Below, in pieces: positions 39,559-49,456 of a DNA stretch of 64,000 bases. This stretch comes from Sciscionella marina DSM 45152 (GTDB taxonomy: Bacteria; Actinomycetota; Actinomycetes; Mycobacteriales; Pseudonocardiaceae): the NCBI RefSeq assembly GCF_000379465.1, contig NZ_KB905403.1, forward strand, positions 316,452-380,451, written 5' to 3'. Position 1 is the first letter of the stretch. The number at the start of each line of letters is the position of its first letter. The notes beneath the pieces were generated by a model. The model saw only the letters and a list, made by a program, of their open reading frames with translations, was not told the DNA's origin and searched no databases. The translations under genes and the position numbers were made by a program.

Positions 39559-40319
39559 GTGAGCTCGGACCGCGCGATTCCGGTACGGGCGAGCCCGGTT
39601 CCTCGGCCGAGCGGCCCGCCGAGCACGCCACGGATGCCAATCAGCCCGCCGAGACCGAACGGCCCGCGGTCGGCAAGGCGCGCAAGGGAATGTTCAACGT
39701 CTCCGGTTCCGGGGACACCTCGGGATTCGGCGGGCTCGCGGTTCCGCAGGCGACCGTGCCACCGGCGGAACGGCCCTACGGCGGCTGGTTCGACGAACTC
39801 GCCGACGAGCTGTACGCGGCGATGCGCGAGCGCGATATCCCCGCCGAGGCGATCAGCCAGGTGACCGTGGACCGCGAGGAGATCACCTTCTTCGTGCGCG
39901 CCCAGCATTTGCTGGCCCTGTGCTGGGCGCTGCGCGACGACCCCGGGCTGCGCTTCGAACTGTGCAGTTCGGTGTCCGGCGTGGACTATGGCCCGGAGGT
40001 TCCCGAGCGGCTGCATTCGGTGTACCACCTGACTTCGATGACCTACCGGCGCCGGATCCGGCTCGATGTGCCGCTGCCGGTGGAGGATCCGCACGTGCCC
40101 TCGGTCGTCGCGCCATACCCGACCGCGGACTGGCAGGAGCGGGAAACCTACGACATGTTCGGGATCGTCTACGACGGGCACCCCGGGCTGACCCGGATCC
40201 TCATGCCGGACGACTGGGAAGGCCACCCACAGCGCAAGGATTACCCGCTCGGCGGCATTCCCGTGGAATACAAGGGCACCGAGATCCCGCCGCCGGACCA
40301 GCGGAGGTCGTACTCATGA
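39555..40319 (+). CDS. nuoC: NuoC, complex I 30-kDa subunit
   Basis: 254 residues. The first 75 residues are a disordered Glu/Pro/Ala-rich extension; the conserved domain begins near [16 protein letters not shown]. The family signature is [20 protein letters not shown] (about 193-212) followed by [15 protein letters not shown]. NuoC packs on NuoD in the peripheral arm. It is not fused to NuoD, unlike in E. coli. Its stop, inside ATGA, begins the 13-codon linker to nuoD. Confidence 0.97.
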   Translation: MSELGPRDSGTGEPGSSAERPAEHATDANQPAETERPAVGKARKGMFNVSGSGDTSGFGGLAVPQATVPPAERPYGGWFDELADELYAAMRERDIPAEAISQVTVDREEITFFVRAQHLLALCWALRDDPGLRFELCSSVSGVDYGPEVPERLHSVYHLTSMTYRRRIRLDVPLPVEDPHVPSVVAPYPTADWQERETYDMFGIVYDGHPGLTRILMPDDWEGHPQRKDYPLGGIPVEYKGTEIPPPDQRRSYS

Positions 40320-40357
40320 GTGACGAAGCACGCTTTTCAGCTGAGGAGCCGTCATGA
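40316..40357 (+). CDS. Linker micro-ORF nuoC-nuo[14 protein letters not shown]
   Basis: 13 codons. ATG overlaps the nuoC stop (ATGA 40316-40319); TGA overlaps the nuoD start (ATGA 40354-40357). It is the same length as, and 8 of 13 residues identical to, the korA-korB linker MTDEARFPFEEAS, with synonymous third-base changes in the DEAR codons. It contains GAGGAG, the nuoD ribosome-binding site. Confidence 0.5.
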   Translation: MSDEARFSAEEPS

Positions 40358-41694
40358 CGACCGATTTCGATTTCGACAAGGTCACAGAGGAAAGCGAGTA
40401 CGCCGCATCCCGCGACACCACCGAGGGCCGCGTCTACTCGGTGACCTCGGACGACTGGGATGTGGAATCCGATGGTGCCGGGGACGAGCGGATCGTCATC
40501 AACCTCGGCCCCTCGCATCCCTCCACGCACGGCGTGCTGCGGCTGGTCGTGGAACTGGAGGGTGAGACGGTCACCCAGCTGCGGCTGGTCGTCGGCTACC
40601 TGCACACCGGGATCGAGAAAAGCTGCGAATTCCGCACCTGGACCCAGGCGGTCACCTTCCTCACCCGCGCCGACTACCTGTCCCCGATCGCGAACGAGAC
40701 CGGGTACAGCCTCGCGGTGGAGCGCCTGCTCGGGGTCACGATTCCGCGGCGGGCCCAGCTGATCCGGATCCTGCTGCTCGAACTGAACCGGATCTCCTCG
40801 CATTTCCTCTCCCTGGCCACCGGCGGCATGGACATGGGGTCCACCACCGCGATGAGCTACGGCCAGCGCGAGCGCGACGAAGCGCTGAAGATGCTGGAGT
40901 TCATCACCGGACTGCGGATGAACCACGCCTTCGTCCGGCCCGGCGGGGTCGCCCAGGATCTGCCGGAAGGATATGAGCAGCGGATCGGTGAATTCCTCGA
41001 ACTGATGGACCGCCGCCTTCCCGGCTACGACCAGCTCCTCACCGGGCAACCGATCTGGCGGGCCCGGCTGCGCAACGTCGGGGTGCTCCCGGTGGACGCG
41101 TGCATCGCGCTCGGGGTGACCGGACCGATCCTGCGTTCCGCGGGCCTGGCCTGGGATCTGCGCAAGACCGAGCCCTACCTCGGCTACGAGGAGTTCGACT
41201 TCGAGGTCCCCACCTCGAACGACGCGGATTGTTTCGCGCGGTATCTGCTGCGGCTGGACGAGATCCGCGAATCCTGCCGGATCATCAAGCAGGTACTCGG
41301 AAAACTCGAACCGGGGCCGATCGTGGTGGACGATCCCAAGATCGCCTGGCCCGCGCAGCTGTCCATCGGCTCGGACGGGATGGGCAACTCGCTCGAACAC
41401 GTCAAGAAAATCATGGGCCAGTCCATGGAATCCCTGATCCACCACTTCAAGCTCGTCACCGAGGGCTTCACCGTCCCGCCGGGGCAGGTGTACCAGGCGC
41501 TGGAGGCCCCGCGTGGCGAGGTCGGGTTCCACGTGGTCTCCGACGGCGGGACCCGGCCGATGCGGGTGCACGTGCGCGATCCCAGTTTCGTGAACCTGCA
41601 AGGAACTCCGGCCATGTCGGAGGGCGGACTGCTCTCCGACGCGGTGGCCGCACTCGCTTCCATCGACCCGGTACTGGGAGGCGTTGACCGATGA
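40354..41694 (+). CDS. nuoD: NuoD, complex I 49-kDa subunit
   Basis: 446 residues. The quinone-site His loop is INLGPSHPSTHGVLRL; other signatures are VGYLHTGIEKSCEFRTWTQA, RADYLSPIANETGY and the DPSFVNLQGTPAMSEG region that replaces the hydrogenase Ni-binding C-terminus. NuoD with NuoB forms the menaquinone cavity near N2. Translation is coupled to nuoC by the 13-codon linker and to nuoE by a 26-codon one. Confidence 0.97.
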   Translation: MTTDFDFDKVTEESEYAASRDTTEGRVYSVTSDDWDVESDGAGDERIVINLGPSHPSTHGVLRLVVELEGETVTQLRLVVGYLHTGIEKSCEFRTWTQAVTFLTRADYLSPIANETGYSLAVERLLGVTIPRRAQLIRILLLELNRISSHFLSLATGGMDMGSTTAMSYGQRERDEALKMLEFITGLRMNHAFVRPGGVAQDLPEGYEQRIGEFLELMDRRLPGYDQLLTGQPIWRARLRNVGVLPVDACIALGVTGPILRSAGLAWDLRKTEPYLGYEEFDFEVPTSNDADCFARYLLRLDEIRESCRIIKQVLGKLEPGPIVVDDPKIAWPAQLSIGSDGMGNSLEHVKKIMGQSMESLIHHFKLVTEGFTVPPGQVYQALEAPRGEVGFHVVSDGGTRPMRVHVRDPSFVNLQGTPAMSEGGLLSDAVAALASIDPVLGGVDR

Positions 41695-41771
41695 CTCGCG
41701 AAGGCGACGATCGAACGAGCATCGAGGGGCGAAGCCCTGCGGAGCGGGGTGTTGAGGAGCTGAGCCGATGA
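41691..41771 (+). CDS. Linker micro-ORF nuoD-nuoE (26 codons)
   Basis: Starts ATGA over the nuoD stop and ends ATGA over the nuoE start. Peptide MTREGDDRTSIEGRSPAE, then RGVEELSR. The words around GGCGACGAT and CGAGCATCG (41703-41724) recur at 49041-49062 in the nuoJ 3' end, showing a shared repeat origin. Confidence 0.45.
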   Translation: MTREGDDRTSIEGRSPAERGVEELSR

Positions 41772-42508
41772 CACACGCAGCGCAGGAGACTTTCGGCGAG
41801 GAGACGGTCCGCGAGGCCGCCGAGATCATCGCGCGCTACCCGCAATCGCGCTCGGCCCTGCTGCCGATGCTGCACCTGGTGCAGTCGGTGCAGGGCTTCG
41901 TCTCCCCGGAGGGGATGCGGTTCTGCGCCGAACAGTTGGAGCTCTCCGAGGCCGAGGTTGCCGCGGTGGCCACGTTCTACACCATGTACAAACGCTCCCC
42001 GTGCGGACAGCACCTGGTCAGCGTGTGCACCAACACCCTGTGCGCGGCGATGGGCGGGGACGCGATCTACGCGAAGCTGCGCGAAAAGCTCGGCCTCGGC
42101 GAACGGCTCGAGGGCAATGAGGAAACCGCCGGTGAACCAGGGGAACCCGGCTCGTTGACCCTGGAACATGCCGAATGCCTCGCCGCCTGCGATCTGGCCC
42201 CCGTGCTCCAGGTCGACTACGAGTACTTCGACAAGCAGACCCCGGAATCCGCGGCGGAACTCGTGGACCGGCTGCGCGCCGGCGAGGCCCCGGCCCCGAG
42301 CAGGGGGCCGGGACTGCGCGGTTTCCGGTCCGCCGAACGCCAGCTCGCGGGGTTCTTCGACGGTGAAGCCGCGCTCGAGTCCGTTGTGGACGGATCGTCG
42401 CAGGCGGTGGAAACCCTGCGGGGCGCCCAGATCGCGGCCGAACACGGCTGGGTGGCACCGGAAGCGGAGGACGTCCCGATTCCCGAGGTCGAGGAGGGCG
42501 CGAAATGA
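41768..42508 (+). CDS. nuoE: NuoE, complex I 24-kDa [2Fe-2S] subunit
   Basis: 246 residues. The N1a [2Fe-2S] ligands are two Cys in SVCTNTLCA (about 93-98) and two in ECLAACDLAP (about 138-142), in a thioredoxin-like fold. The C-terminus has about 75 extra residues beyond the E. coli protein, as is usual in actinobacteria. It is part of the NADH dehydrogenase module with NuoF and NuoG. Its stop overlaps the nuoF start directly (ATGA). Confidence 0.97.
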   Translation: MTHAAQETFGEETVREAAEIIARYPQSRSALLPMLHLVQSVQGFVSPEGMRFCAEQLELSEAEVAAVATFYTMYKRSPCGQHLVSVCTNTLCAAMGGDAIYAKLREKLGLGERLEGNEETAGEPGEPGSLTLEHAECLAACDLAPVLQVDYEYFDKQTPESAAELVDRLRAGEAPAPSRGPGLRGFRSAERQLAGFFDGEAALESVVDGSSQAVETLRGAQIAAEHGWVAPEAEDVPIPEVEEGAK

Positions 42509-43803
42509 CCGAGCCGGTAACGGATCCGCTGACCCCGGTGCTCACCAAACGCTGGACCGAGCCGGATGCCTGGAGCATCGAGACCTATCGCCGCCTCGGC
42601 GGGTACACCGCGCTGCCCAAGGCACTGCGCGCGAGCCCGGAACAACTCGTCGCGCTGGTCAAGGATTCCGGGCTGCGCGGCCGTGGCGGCGCCGGATTCC
42701 CCGCGGGCGTGAAGTGGTCCTTCATGCCCAAGGACGAGGACAAACCGCATTACCTCGTGGTGAACGCGGACGAAGGAGAACCGGGGACCTGCAAGGACAT
42801 CCCGCTGATGATGGCCGATCCGCACTCGCTCATCGAGGGCTGTGTGATCGCCGCCTACGCGATGCGTTCGCACAGGTGCTTCATCTACGTCCGCGGCGAG
42901 GCGCTGCACTGTTACCGGCGGCTGCACAACGCCGTCCGCGAGGCGCACGCCGCCGGCTTCCTCGGCGAGAACGTGCTCGGCACCGGATTCGACATCGAGA
43001 TCACCGTGCACGCGGGCGCGGGTGCCTATATCTGCGGTGAGGAGACCGCGCTGCTCGACTCGCTGGAAGGGCGGCGCGGGCAGCCGCGGCTCAAGCCACC
43101 GTTCCCCGCGGCCGCCGGGCTCTACGCGCAGCCGACCACGGTGAACAACGTGGAGACCATCGCCAGCGTGCCGTTCATCGTGAACGCCGGATCGGCCTGG
43201 TTCAAGCGGATGGGCCGGGAGAAATCCCCGGGGCCGAAGATCTTCTCGCTTTCCGGGCACGTGGAGAAACCCGGGCAGTACGAGGCCCCGATGGGCACCA
43301 CGCTGCGCCAGCTGCTCGACCTCGCGGGCGGCATGAAAGACGGGATCCCGCTGAAGTTCTGGACTCCCGGCGGATCCTCCACGCCGATGTTCACCGCCGA
43401 ACACCTCGATGTGCCACTCGATTTCGAGGGCGCGGTCGAGGCGGGTTCGATCCTGGGCACCACCGCACTGCAGATCTTCAACGAGACGGTTTCCGTGCCG
43501 TGGGCGGTGATGAAGTGGACCCAGTTCTACGAACACGAGTCCTGCGGGAAGTGCACACCCTGCCGGGAAGGCACGTTCTGGCTGGCGAAGGTGCTCGAAC
43601 GCATGGTGGACGGGCACGGCACCGAAGAGGACATCGACACCATGCTCGATGTGTGCGACAACATCTTCGGCCGTTCCTTCTGCGCGCTCGGGGACGGCGC
43701 GGTCTCCCCGATCCAGAGTGGGATCAAGTACTTCCGGGACGAATTCCTCGCCCTGTGCGAGCAGAACAAGGCCGAACGTGAACTTGCGGGAGCGCGCGCA
43801 TGA
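42505..43803 (+). CDS. nuoF: NuoF, NADH-binding FMN subunit
   Basis: 432 residues. NADH/FMN loops: GLRGRGGAGFPAGVKW (about 57-72) and NADEGEPGTCKD. A glycine-rich AGAYICGEETALL follows. The N3 [4Fe-4S] ligands are ESCGKCTPCREG plus a later Cys in FCALGDGA. It oxidises NADH and passes electrons from FMN into the Fe-S chain. Stop and nuoG start overlap as ATGA. Confidence 0.98.
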   Translation: MTEPVTDPLTPVLTKRWTEPDAWSIETYRRLGGYTALPKALRASPEQLVALVKDSGLRGRGGAGFPAGVKWSFMPKDEDKPHYLVVNADEGEPGTCKDIPLMMADPHSLIEGCVIAAYAMRSHRCFIYVRGEALHCYRRLHNAVREAHAAGFLGENVLGTGFDIEITVHAGAGAYICGEETALLDSLEGRRGQPRLKPPFPAAAGLYAQPTTVNNVETIASVPFIVNAGSAWFKRMGREKSPGPKIFSLSGHVEKPGQYEAPMGTTLRQLLDLAGGMKDGIPLKFWTPGGSSTPMFTAEHLDVPLDFEGAVEAGSILGTTALQIFNETVSVPWAVMKWTQFYEHESCGKCTPCREGTFWLAKVLERMVDGHGTEEDIDTMLDVCDNIFGRSFCALGDGAVSPIQSGIKYFRDEFLALCEQNKAERELAGARA

Positions 43804-46286
43804 CCACCGTCGAGGAAACCACGCAGACCCCGGTGCCCGAAGGCCATGTCCGGCTGACCATCGACGGGCGCGAGGTCATCGCCCCCAAGGGGGAGCTGAT
43901 CATCCGGACCGCGGAGCGTGAGGGCATCGAGATCCCGCGGTTCTGCGATCATCCGCTGCTCGATCCGGCCGCCGCATGCCGGCAGTGCCTCGTCGAGGTG
44001 GAGATGAACGGGCGCGCCATGCCCAAACCGCAACCGGCCTGTGCCATCACCATTTCCGATGGCATGGTGGTGCACACCCAGCACGGCTCCGAGGTGGCCC
44101 GCAAGGCCCAAGAAGGCGTGATGGAGCTGCTGCTGATCAACCATCCGCTCGACTGCCCGATCTGCGACAAGGGCGGGGAATGCCCGCTGCAGAACCAGGC
44201 GCTGCGCCATGGCCGCGCCGAATCCCGGTTCCGGGACCAGAAACGGACCTTCACCAAACCGATCGAGGTCTCCAAGCAGGTGCTGCTGGACCGCGAGCGC
44301 TGCGTGCTCTGCCAGCGCTGCACCCGGTTCTCCGCGGAGATCGCCGGGGACCCGTTCATCGAACTGCTCGAACGCGGGGCACATCAGCAGATCGGCACCG
44401 CGAAGACCGCGGATGCCGAAGGCTGGGGCGCGGTCACCCCGCAGGGCCAGCCTTACCAGTCCTACTTCTCCGGGAACGCCATCCAGATCTGCCCGGTCGG
44501 TGCGCTCACCAGCGCCGCGTACCGGTTCCGTTCCCGGCCCTTCGACCTGGTCTCCGCGCCGAGCGTGTGCGAGCACTGCTCGAGCGGCTGCGCCGAGCGC
44601 ACCGATTTCCGCCGGGGCAAGGTGATGCGCAAGCTCGCCGGTGAGGACCCGGAGGTGAACGAGGAGTGGATCTGCGACAAGGGCCGGTTCGCTTTCCGTT
44701 ATGTCACCGCGGATGACCGGATCACCCGTCCGCTGGTGCGGGAGAACGGAAAACTGCGCGAGGCCTCCTGGACCGAGGCGCTGCGGATCGCCGCGGACCG
44801 GCTGGCCGAGGCGCGGGACAACGGCGGGGTCGGGGTGCTCCCCGGTGGCAGGCTGACCGTGGAGGACGCCTACGCCTACGCCAAGTTCGCGCGGATCTCT
44901 TTGCACACCAACGATATCGACTTCCGTGCCCGACCGCATTCCGCGGAGGAACTGGATTTCCTGACCACGAACGTGCTCGGCACCACCCCGGAGGACGGGG
45001 TGACGTTCACCGGGCTCGAGCGGGCGAACACGGTGCTGTGCGTCGCGCTCGAGCCCGAGGAGGAGGCCCCCGCGGTCTTCCTGCGGCTGCGCAAGGCCGC
45101 CCGCAAGGCGGGGACCAAGGTCGTGCACATCGGGCAGTTCAGCACTCCCGCGGTGGACAAAACCTTCGGCACCCTGCTCGCCTGCATTCCGGGCGAGGAG
45201 ACCAATGCAGTACTGGGCCTGCGTGAGCACGCTGCCGATGTGTACGCCCAGCTCGGCGAGGGCGGGGTGATCCTGCTCGGGGAGCGCGCCGCCGAAGTGC
45301 CCGGGCTGCTGTCCACGGTTGCCGGACTCGCCAGGGAAACTGGGGCGCAGCTGGCGTGGATCCCGCGCAGGGCCGGGGAACGGGGTGCACTCGAGGCGGG
45401 TGCCCTACCCACCCTGCTGCCCGGTGGGCGCCGGGTGGACGACACCGAGGCCCGCGCCGAGGTGGCGGCCGCCTGGGGGCTCGAAGCGCTTCCCGAGCTC
45501 GCAGGTAAAGACGCCAGCGCGATCCTGACCGCAGCGGCGAACGGGAAACTGCATGGGCTGGTGCTCGGCGGTGTGGACCCGGACGACCTGCCGAATCCGG
45601 AACTCGCCCGGGAAGCCCTGGCGCGCGCGGAGTTCGTGGTGAGCCTGGAACTGCGGCGCACCGCGGTCACCGAGTACGCGGATGTGGTGCTCCCGGTCGC
45701 CGCGGCCGTGGAGAAATCCGGTACCTATCTGAACTGGGAGGGCAGGCCGCGCCCCTTCGACATCGCCATCGAGAACACCGGGATCCTCTCCGACTGCCGG
45801 GTGCTGGACACCCTCGCCGTGGAGATGGACACCGACCTGTTCACCCAGACCCCACAGGCCGCGCTCGCCGATCTGGACCGGCTCGGCACCGTGGAGCCAC
45901 CGGTCGCACAACCCGGCTGGACGATCGAGTTCGAGGGCGAGGGGCCACCGAAATCCCCGCTGCGCCATGGGAAGGCGCGGCTGGCCACCTGGCATCGCCT
46001 GCTGGACAACGGATCCCTGCAGGACAACGAACCGCATCTGGCCCAGACCGCGCGGGAGACCGTGGTCAAGCTCTCCACGGCCACCGCTCAGGGGATCGGC
46101 GTGGGTGCGGGAGATCCGGTCGTGGTCAGCACCCACCAGGGAAGGATCGAGCTACCCGCCGAGATCGCGGACCTGCCGGACGGTGTGGTGTGGCTGCCCG
46201 CGAACTCGGGCCCGAGTACGGTGCGGGCCAGCCTCGGCGTCGGCCACGGTGACCTCGTCGATGTGCGTGCGGGAGGCGGCGAATGA
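43800..46286 (+). CDS. nuoG: NuoG, complex I 75-kDa subunit
   Basis: 828 residues. The N-terminal domain binds N1b [2Fe-2S] (Cys in [20 protein letters not shown]), then N4/N5 clusters through [13 protein letters not shown] and [10 protein letters not shown], and [10 protein letters not shown] further CEHCSSGC...C set (about 254-300) matches the extra N7-type cluster in the molybdopterin-oxidoreductase-like domain. That C-terminal domain lacks molybdopterin chemistry in complex I. The stop opens a 25-codon linker to nuoH. Confidence 0.97.
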   Translation: MTTVEETTQTPVPEGHVRLTIDGREVIAPKGELIIRTAEREGIEIPRFCDHPLLDPAAACRQCLVEVEMNGRAMPKPQPACAITISDGMVVHTQHGSEVARKAQEGVMELLLINHPLDCPICDKGGECPLQNQALRHGRAESRFRDQKRTFTKPIEVSKQVLLDRERCVLCQRCTRFSAEIAGDPFIELLERGAHQQIGTAKTADAEGWGAVTPQGQPYQSYFSGNAIQICPVGALTSAAYRFRSRPFDLVSAPSVCEHCSSGCAERTDFRRGKVMRKLAGEDPEVNEEWICDKGRFAFRYVTADDRITRPLVRENGKLREASWTEALRIAADRLAEARDNGGVGVLPGGRLTVEDAYAYAKFARISLHTNDIDFRARPHSAEELDFLTTNVLGTTPEDGVTFTGLERANTVLCVALEPEEEAPAVFLRLRKAARKAGTKVVHIGQFSTPAVDKTFGTLLACIPGEETNAVLGLREHAADVYAQLGEGGVILLGERAAEVPGLLSTVAGLARETGAQLAWIPRRAGERGALEAGALPTLLPGGRRVDDTEARAEVAAAWGLEALPELAGKDASAILTAAANGKLHGLVLGGVDPDDLPNPELAREALARAEFVVSLELRRTAVTEYADVVLPVAAAVEKSGTYLNWEGRPRPFDIAIENTGILSDCRVLDTLAVEMDTDLFTQTPQAALADLDRLGTVEPPVAQPGWTIEFEGEGPPKSPLRHGKARLATWHRLLDNGSLQDNEPHLAQTARETVVKLSTATAQGIGVGAGDPVVVSTHQGRIELPAEIADLPDGVVWLPANSGPSTVRASLGVGHGDLVDVRAGGGE

Positions 46287-46360
46287 GCGAGTTTACGAGC
46301 GAATCATCGATACAGCGCGTGCGCGAAGCGCCGAGCTCCGCCAAGGAGGGAGTGCGATGA
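46283..46360 (+). CDS. Linker micro-ORF nuoG-nuoH (25 codons)
   Basis: ATG overlaps the nuoG stop and TGA (46358-46360) overlaps the nuoH ATG. Peptide [19 protein letters not shown], then AKEGVR. AAGGAGG (46343-46349) inside it is the nuoH ribosome-binding site. Contains GAGCGA/GCGAAGCG words like the other linkers. Confidence 0.45.
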   Translation: MSEFTSESSIQRVREAPSSAKEGVR

Positions 46361-47655
46361 GCGCGCGGGAACTGATCGCGAACGACCCGACCTGGCTCTC
46401 CCTGGTCAAGGCGGTGCTGGTCTTCGCGCTGCTGCTGGTGATCACGATCCTGCTCATCTGGTTCGAGCGCCGGGTGCTCGGCCGGATGCAGCAACGGCCC
46501 GGACCGAACCGGGTCGGCCCCTTCGGGCTGCTGCAGACGGTCGCGGACGCGCTCAAACTCGCGTTCAAAGAGGACATTCGCCCGAAGCTCGCGGACAACT
46601 GGGTCTACTTCCTCGCGCCCGCGATCTCCGCGGGTGCCGCTTTTCTCGCGTTCTCGGTGATTCCGCTCGGCGGCCAGGTGAACCTGTTCGGGTACCAGAC
46701 ATCCCTGCAGCTGGCCGATATGCCGGTGAGCCTGCTCGTGGTGCTCGCCTGTTCCTCGGTCGGCGTGTACGGGATCGTGCTCGGCGGCTGGTCCTCGGGT
46801 TCTCCGTATCCACTGCTCGGCGCACTGCGCAGCGCGGCACAGGTGATCTCCTACGAGATCGCGATGGGGCTCTCCTTCGTCGCGGTGATCCTGTTCGCCG
46901 GCTCACTGTCCACAGGGGACATCGTGGACGCACAGGGCCAGGGTGGGGTCTGGTACGCCTTCCTGCTTCCGGTCAGCTTCGTGATCTATGTGATCTCCAT
47001 GGTCGGCGAGACCAACCGGGCACCGTTCGACCTCGCGGAGGCGGAATCCGAGCTCATCGGCGGGTATCACACCGAATATTCGTCGATCAAGTTCGCGATG
47101 TTCTTCCTCGGCGAGTACGTCAACATGGTCACCGTCTCCGCCGTCGCGACCACCCTGTTCCTCGGCGGCTGGCACGCCCCCTTCTGGCTCGGCGGGGTCG
47201 GCGGCGGGGTGCTGAACACCGGGTGGTGGCCGCTGCTGTGGTTCCTGCTCAAGGTCGTGTTCATGCTGTTCATCTTCGTGTGGCTGCGCGGTGCGCTGCC
47301 GCGGATGCGCTACGACCAGTTCATGAAGCTCGGCTGGAAGGTGCTCGTCCCGGTCAATCTGGTGTGGATCGTGGCCGTGGTCGCGGTGCGGACCATGCGC
47401 AACACCGGGGTCGGCACCGCTCAACTGCTCACCATCATCGGCATCGTGGTGGTCGTGGTGCTCGCGATCGTGCTGCTGTTGCCGAACCGGCCGGCCGCCT
47501 CCGATGTGGAGGAAGTGCCGGTGACCGGCGGCGACCATCCGCTGCCACCACTGGATCTCGAGGTTCCGAAGGTGCCCAAGCGCAAACCCGTGGCCGCGGC
47601 TCCGGCACCGGAGCTCAGCGCCGAGGAGGAAGGAGTTCCCGATGGGCGTGCTTGA
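46357..47655 (+). CDS. nuoH: NuoH, complex I quinone-site membrane subunit
   Basis: 432 residues from ATG 46357. Eight to nine membrane helices. The signature [19 protein letters not shown] (about 35-53) and the cytoplasmic Glu-rich loop [20 protein letters not shown] that forms the quinone entry are intact. The C-terminal 60 residues form a Pro-rich cytoplasmic tail. It overlaps nuoI by 14 bp, the only nuo junction with an overlap longer than four bases. Confidence 0.97.
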   Translation: MSARELIANDPTWLSLVKAVLVFALLLVITILLIWFERRVLGRMQQRPGPNRVGPFGLLQTVADALKLAFKEDIRPKLADNWVYFLAPAISAGAAFLAFSVIPLGGQVNLFGYQTSLQLADMPVSLLVVLACSSVGVYGIVLGGWSSGSPYPLLGALRSAAQVISYEIAMGLSFVAVILFAGSLSTGDIVDAQGQGGVWYAFLLPVSFVIYVISMVGETNRAPFDLAEAESELIGGYHTEYSSIKFAMFFLGEYVNMVTVSAVATTLFLGGWHAPFWLGGVGGGVLNTGWWPLLWFLLKVVFMLFIFVWLRGALPRMRYDQFMKLGWKVLVPVNLVWIVAVVAVRTMRNTGVGTAQLLTIIGIVVVVVLAIVLLLPNRPAASDVEEVPVTGGDHPLPPLDLEVPKVPKRKPVAAAPAPELSAEEEGVPDGRA

Positions 47656-48172
47656 CCCACTGAAGGGTTTCGGTATCACGTTCGCCACCATGTTCCGCAA
47701 GGTGGCCACCGAACAGTACCCGGAGGACTACCGGCCGACCGAGCAGCGGTATCACGGCCGCCATCAGCTCAACCGGCACCCGGACGGGCTGGAGAAGTGC
47801 GTCGGCTGCGAGCTGTGCGCCTGGGCCTGTCCCGCGGACGCGATCTTCGTCGAGGGCGGCGACAACACCGAGGAACAGCGCTACTCGCCCGGTGAGCGCT
47901 ACGGCGCCGACTACCAGATCAACTACCTGCGCTGCATCGGCTGCGGCCTGTGCATCGAGGCCTGTCCGACGCGCTCGCTGACCATGACGAACTTCTACGA
48001 GCTCGCCAACGACGACCGGCAGAACCTCATCTACACCAAGGAACAGCTGATGGCCCCGCTGCTGCCCGGGATGGAGCAGCCCCCGCACCCGATGCGGCTC
48101 GGCGAGGACGAGCAGGACTACTACGTGAACGGGCCCGAGCTGGCGCGCAAGGCTCAGGAGGAGGCACCGTGA
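47642..48172 (+). CDS. nuoI: NuoI, complex I 23-kDa 2x[4Fe-4S] subunit
   Basis: 176 residues. Two ferredoxin motifs bind clusters N6a and N6b: [15 protein letters not shown] (about 58-72) and [15 protein letters not shown] (about 100-114). The N-terminal helix [12 protein letters not shown] touches the membrane. The stop GTGA starts the linker to nuoJ; the ends of nuoI and of that linker are copies of the same 18 bp. Confidence 0.98.
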   Translation: MGVLDPLKGFGITFATMFRKVATEQYPEDYRPTEQRYHGRHQLNRHPDGLEKCVGCELCAWACPADAIFVEGGDNTEEQRYSPGERYGADYQINYLRCIGCGLCIEACPTRSLTMTNFYELANDDRQNLIYTKEQLMAPLLPGMEQPPHPMRLGEDEQDYYVNGPELARKAQEEAP

Positions 48173-48252
48173 CCGAGCTTGCGAGGTCACGATCAGGCAC
48201 GGCACCGTCGGTCGCGGGGCCGGCGAGCGCTAGCGAGGAGGCACCGTGACCG
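48158..48252 (+). repeat. 18-bp direct repeat framing the nuoI-nuoJ linker (77-bp unit)
   Basis: GAGGAGGCACCGTGACCG occurs at 48158-48175, across the nuoI stop, and at 48235-48252, across the nuoJ start. Removing one copy with the 59 bp between would restore a direct GTGA overlap of nuoI and nuoJ. The linker is therefore an insertion or tandem duplication into an ancestral overlap. Confidence 0.9.
48169..48249 (+). CDS. Linker micro-ORF nuoI-nuoJ (26 codons)
   Basis: GTG overlaps the nuoI stop and TGA overlaps the nuoJ GTG. Peptide [20 protein letters not shown], then ASEEAP. Its last four residues, EEAP, repeat the NuoI C-terminus because of the 18-bp direct repeat. GAGGAGG is the nuoJ ribosome-binding site. 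Confidence 0.45.
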   Translation: MTELARSRSGTAPSVAGPASASEEAP

Positions 48253-49097
48253 TCAGCGTCTACGAAGAGATCGCGTTCTGGATACTCGGTCCGCTCTCCC
48301 TCGCCGGGGCGCTCGGCATGCTGTTCTCCCGCAGCGCGGTGCATTCGGCGCTGTGGCTGGTGCTCACGATGCTTTCCCTCGGGGTGCTCTACATGGTGCA
48401 GGACGCACCGTTCCTCGGGATCGTGCAGATCATCGTCTACACCGGCGCGATCATGATGTTGTTCCTGTTCGTGCTCATGCTCGCCGGCCGGGAATCCTCC
48501 GACTCCGTGGTGGAAGTCCTTCGCGGGCAACGGATCTGGGCCTCGTTGCTGGGGATCGGGCTCGCCGGGCTGGTCGTGGCCGGGGTGGCCCGATCACTCG
48601 GCGACGTGACACCGGCCGGACTGGACAATCCCGCGGCGAACGGCTCCGGCGGACCGGGGAACGTCGCCAATATCGGGCAGAGCCTCTTCACCAGGTATCT
48701 GTTCCCCTTCGAACTCACCTCCGCGCTGCTGATCACCGCCGCGATCGGCGCGATGGTGCTGGCCTACACCCGCAAACAGGCCAAGGGCGGGAAAAACCGG
48801 CAGCGGGAAATGGTCAACATGCGCTTCCGGGAGAACACGCGGCCGGGCGCGCTGCCCGGACCCGGCGTCTTCGCCACCGCAGATTCCGTTGCCACACCGG
48901 CCTTGCTGCCGGACGGCTCGATCGCCAAGGAATCGCTTTCCCGGATCATCGAGACCACACCGGTCACCCAGATCGAGGAGGACGAGGCGCTCGCCGACCG
49001 GCATCCGGACGCGCACGCGCTCACCGGGGCAGCCCGTGACGGCGACGATGGAGCGAGCATCGTAGCGAGCCCCGCGAGCGAGGAGCGCAGCGAATGA
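48246..49097 (+). CDS. nuoJ: NuoJ, complex I membrane subunit
   Basis: 283 residues from GTG 48246. Five membrane helices; the conserved [20 protein letters not shown] (about 60-79) with its Gly/Tyr pi-bulge helix is intact. After the last helix (about 180) come about 100 cytoplasmic residues. The tail [19 protein letters not shown] is encoded by bases closely similar to the nuoD-nuoE linker, which suggests that a linker element has been absorbed into the gene's 3' end. Confidence 0.96.
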   Translation: MTVSVYEEIAFWILGPLSLAGALGMLFSRSAVHSALWLVLTMLSLGVLYMVQDAPFLGIVQIIVYTGAIMMLFLFVLMLAGRESSDSVVEVLRGQRIWASLLGIGLAGLVVAGVARSLGDVTPAGLDNPAANGSGGPGNVANIGQSLFTRYLFPFELTSALLITAAIGAMVLAYTRKQAKGGKNRQREMVNMRFRENTRPGALPGPGVFATADSVATPALLPDGSIAKESLSRIIETTPVTQIEEDEALADRHPDAHALTGAARDGDDGASIVASPASEERSE

Positions 49098-49144
49098 GGA
49101 GCCGAACCATGGTGGCCGACAAGGAGAGGGGCGGCAAGGGATGA
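49094..49144 (+). CDS. Linker micro-ORF nuoJ-nuo[17 protein letters not shown]
   Basis: 16 codons. ATG overlaps the nuoJ stop (ATGA) and TGA overlaps the nuoK ATG (ATGA 49141-49144). Internal GGAGAGG is the nuoK ribosome-binding site. Confidence 0.45.
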   Translation: MRSRTMVADKERGGKG

Positions 49145-49440
49145 CACCGACCTACTATCTGGTGCTCTCCGGGGTGCTTTTCACCATCGGAACGATCGGC
49201 GTCCTGGTGCGGCGCAACGCGATCGTCGTGTTCATGTGCATCGAGCTCATGCTCAACGCGGTCAACCTCACCCTGGTGACCTTCTCCCGCATCAACGGCG
49301 GGCTGGACGGTCAGATCATGGCCTTCTTCGTGATGGTCGTCGCCGCGGCCGAGGTGGTCGTCGGGCTCGCGATCATCACCTCGATATTCCGGACGCGGCG
49401 TTCGGCCTCGGTCGACGATTCGAACCTGCTGAAGTACTGA
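49141..49440 (+). CDS. nuoK: NuoK, complex I membrane subunit
   Basis: 99 residues and three helices, the standard size. The two functional Glu are in [14 protein letters not shown] (about 36) and the [11 protein letters not shown] helix (about 72), which form part of the central hydrophilic axis of proton translocation. A 16-bp gap with AAGGAG separates it from nuoL. Confidence 0.97.
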   Translation: MTPTYYLVLSGVLFTIGTIGVLVRRNAIVVFMCIELMLNAVNLTLVTFSRINGGLDGQIMAFFVMVVAAAEVVVGLAIITSIFRTRRSASVDDSNLLKY

Positions 49441-49456
49441 AGGAGCAGCCGCAGAA

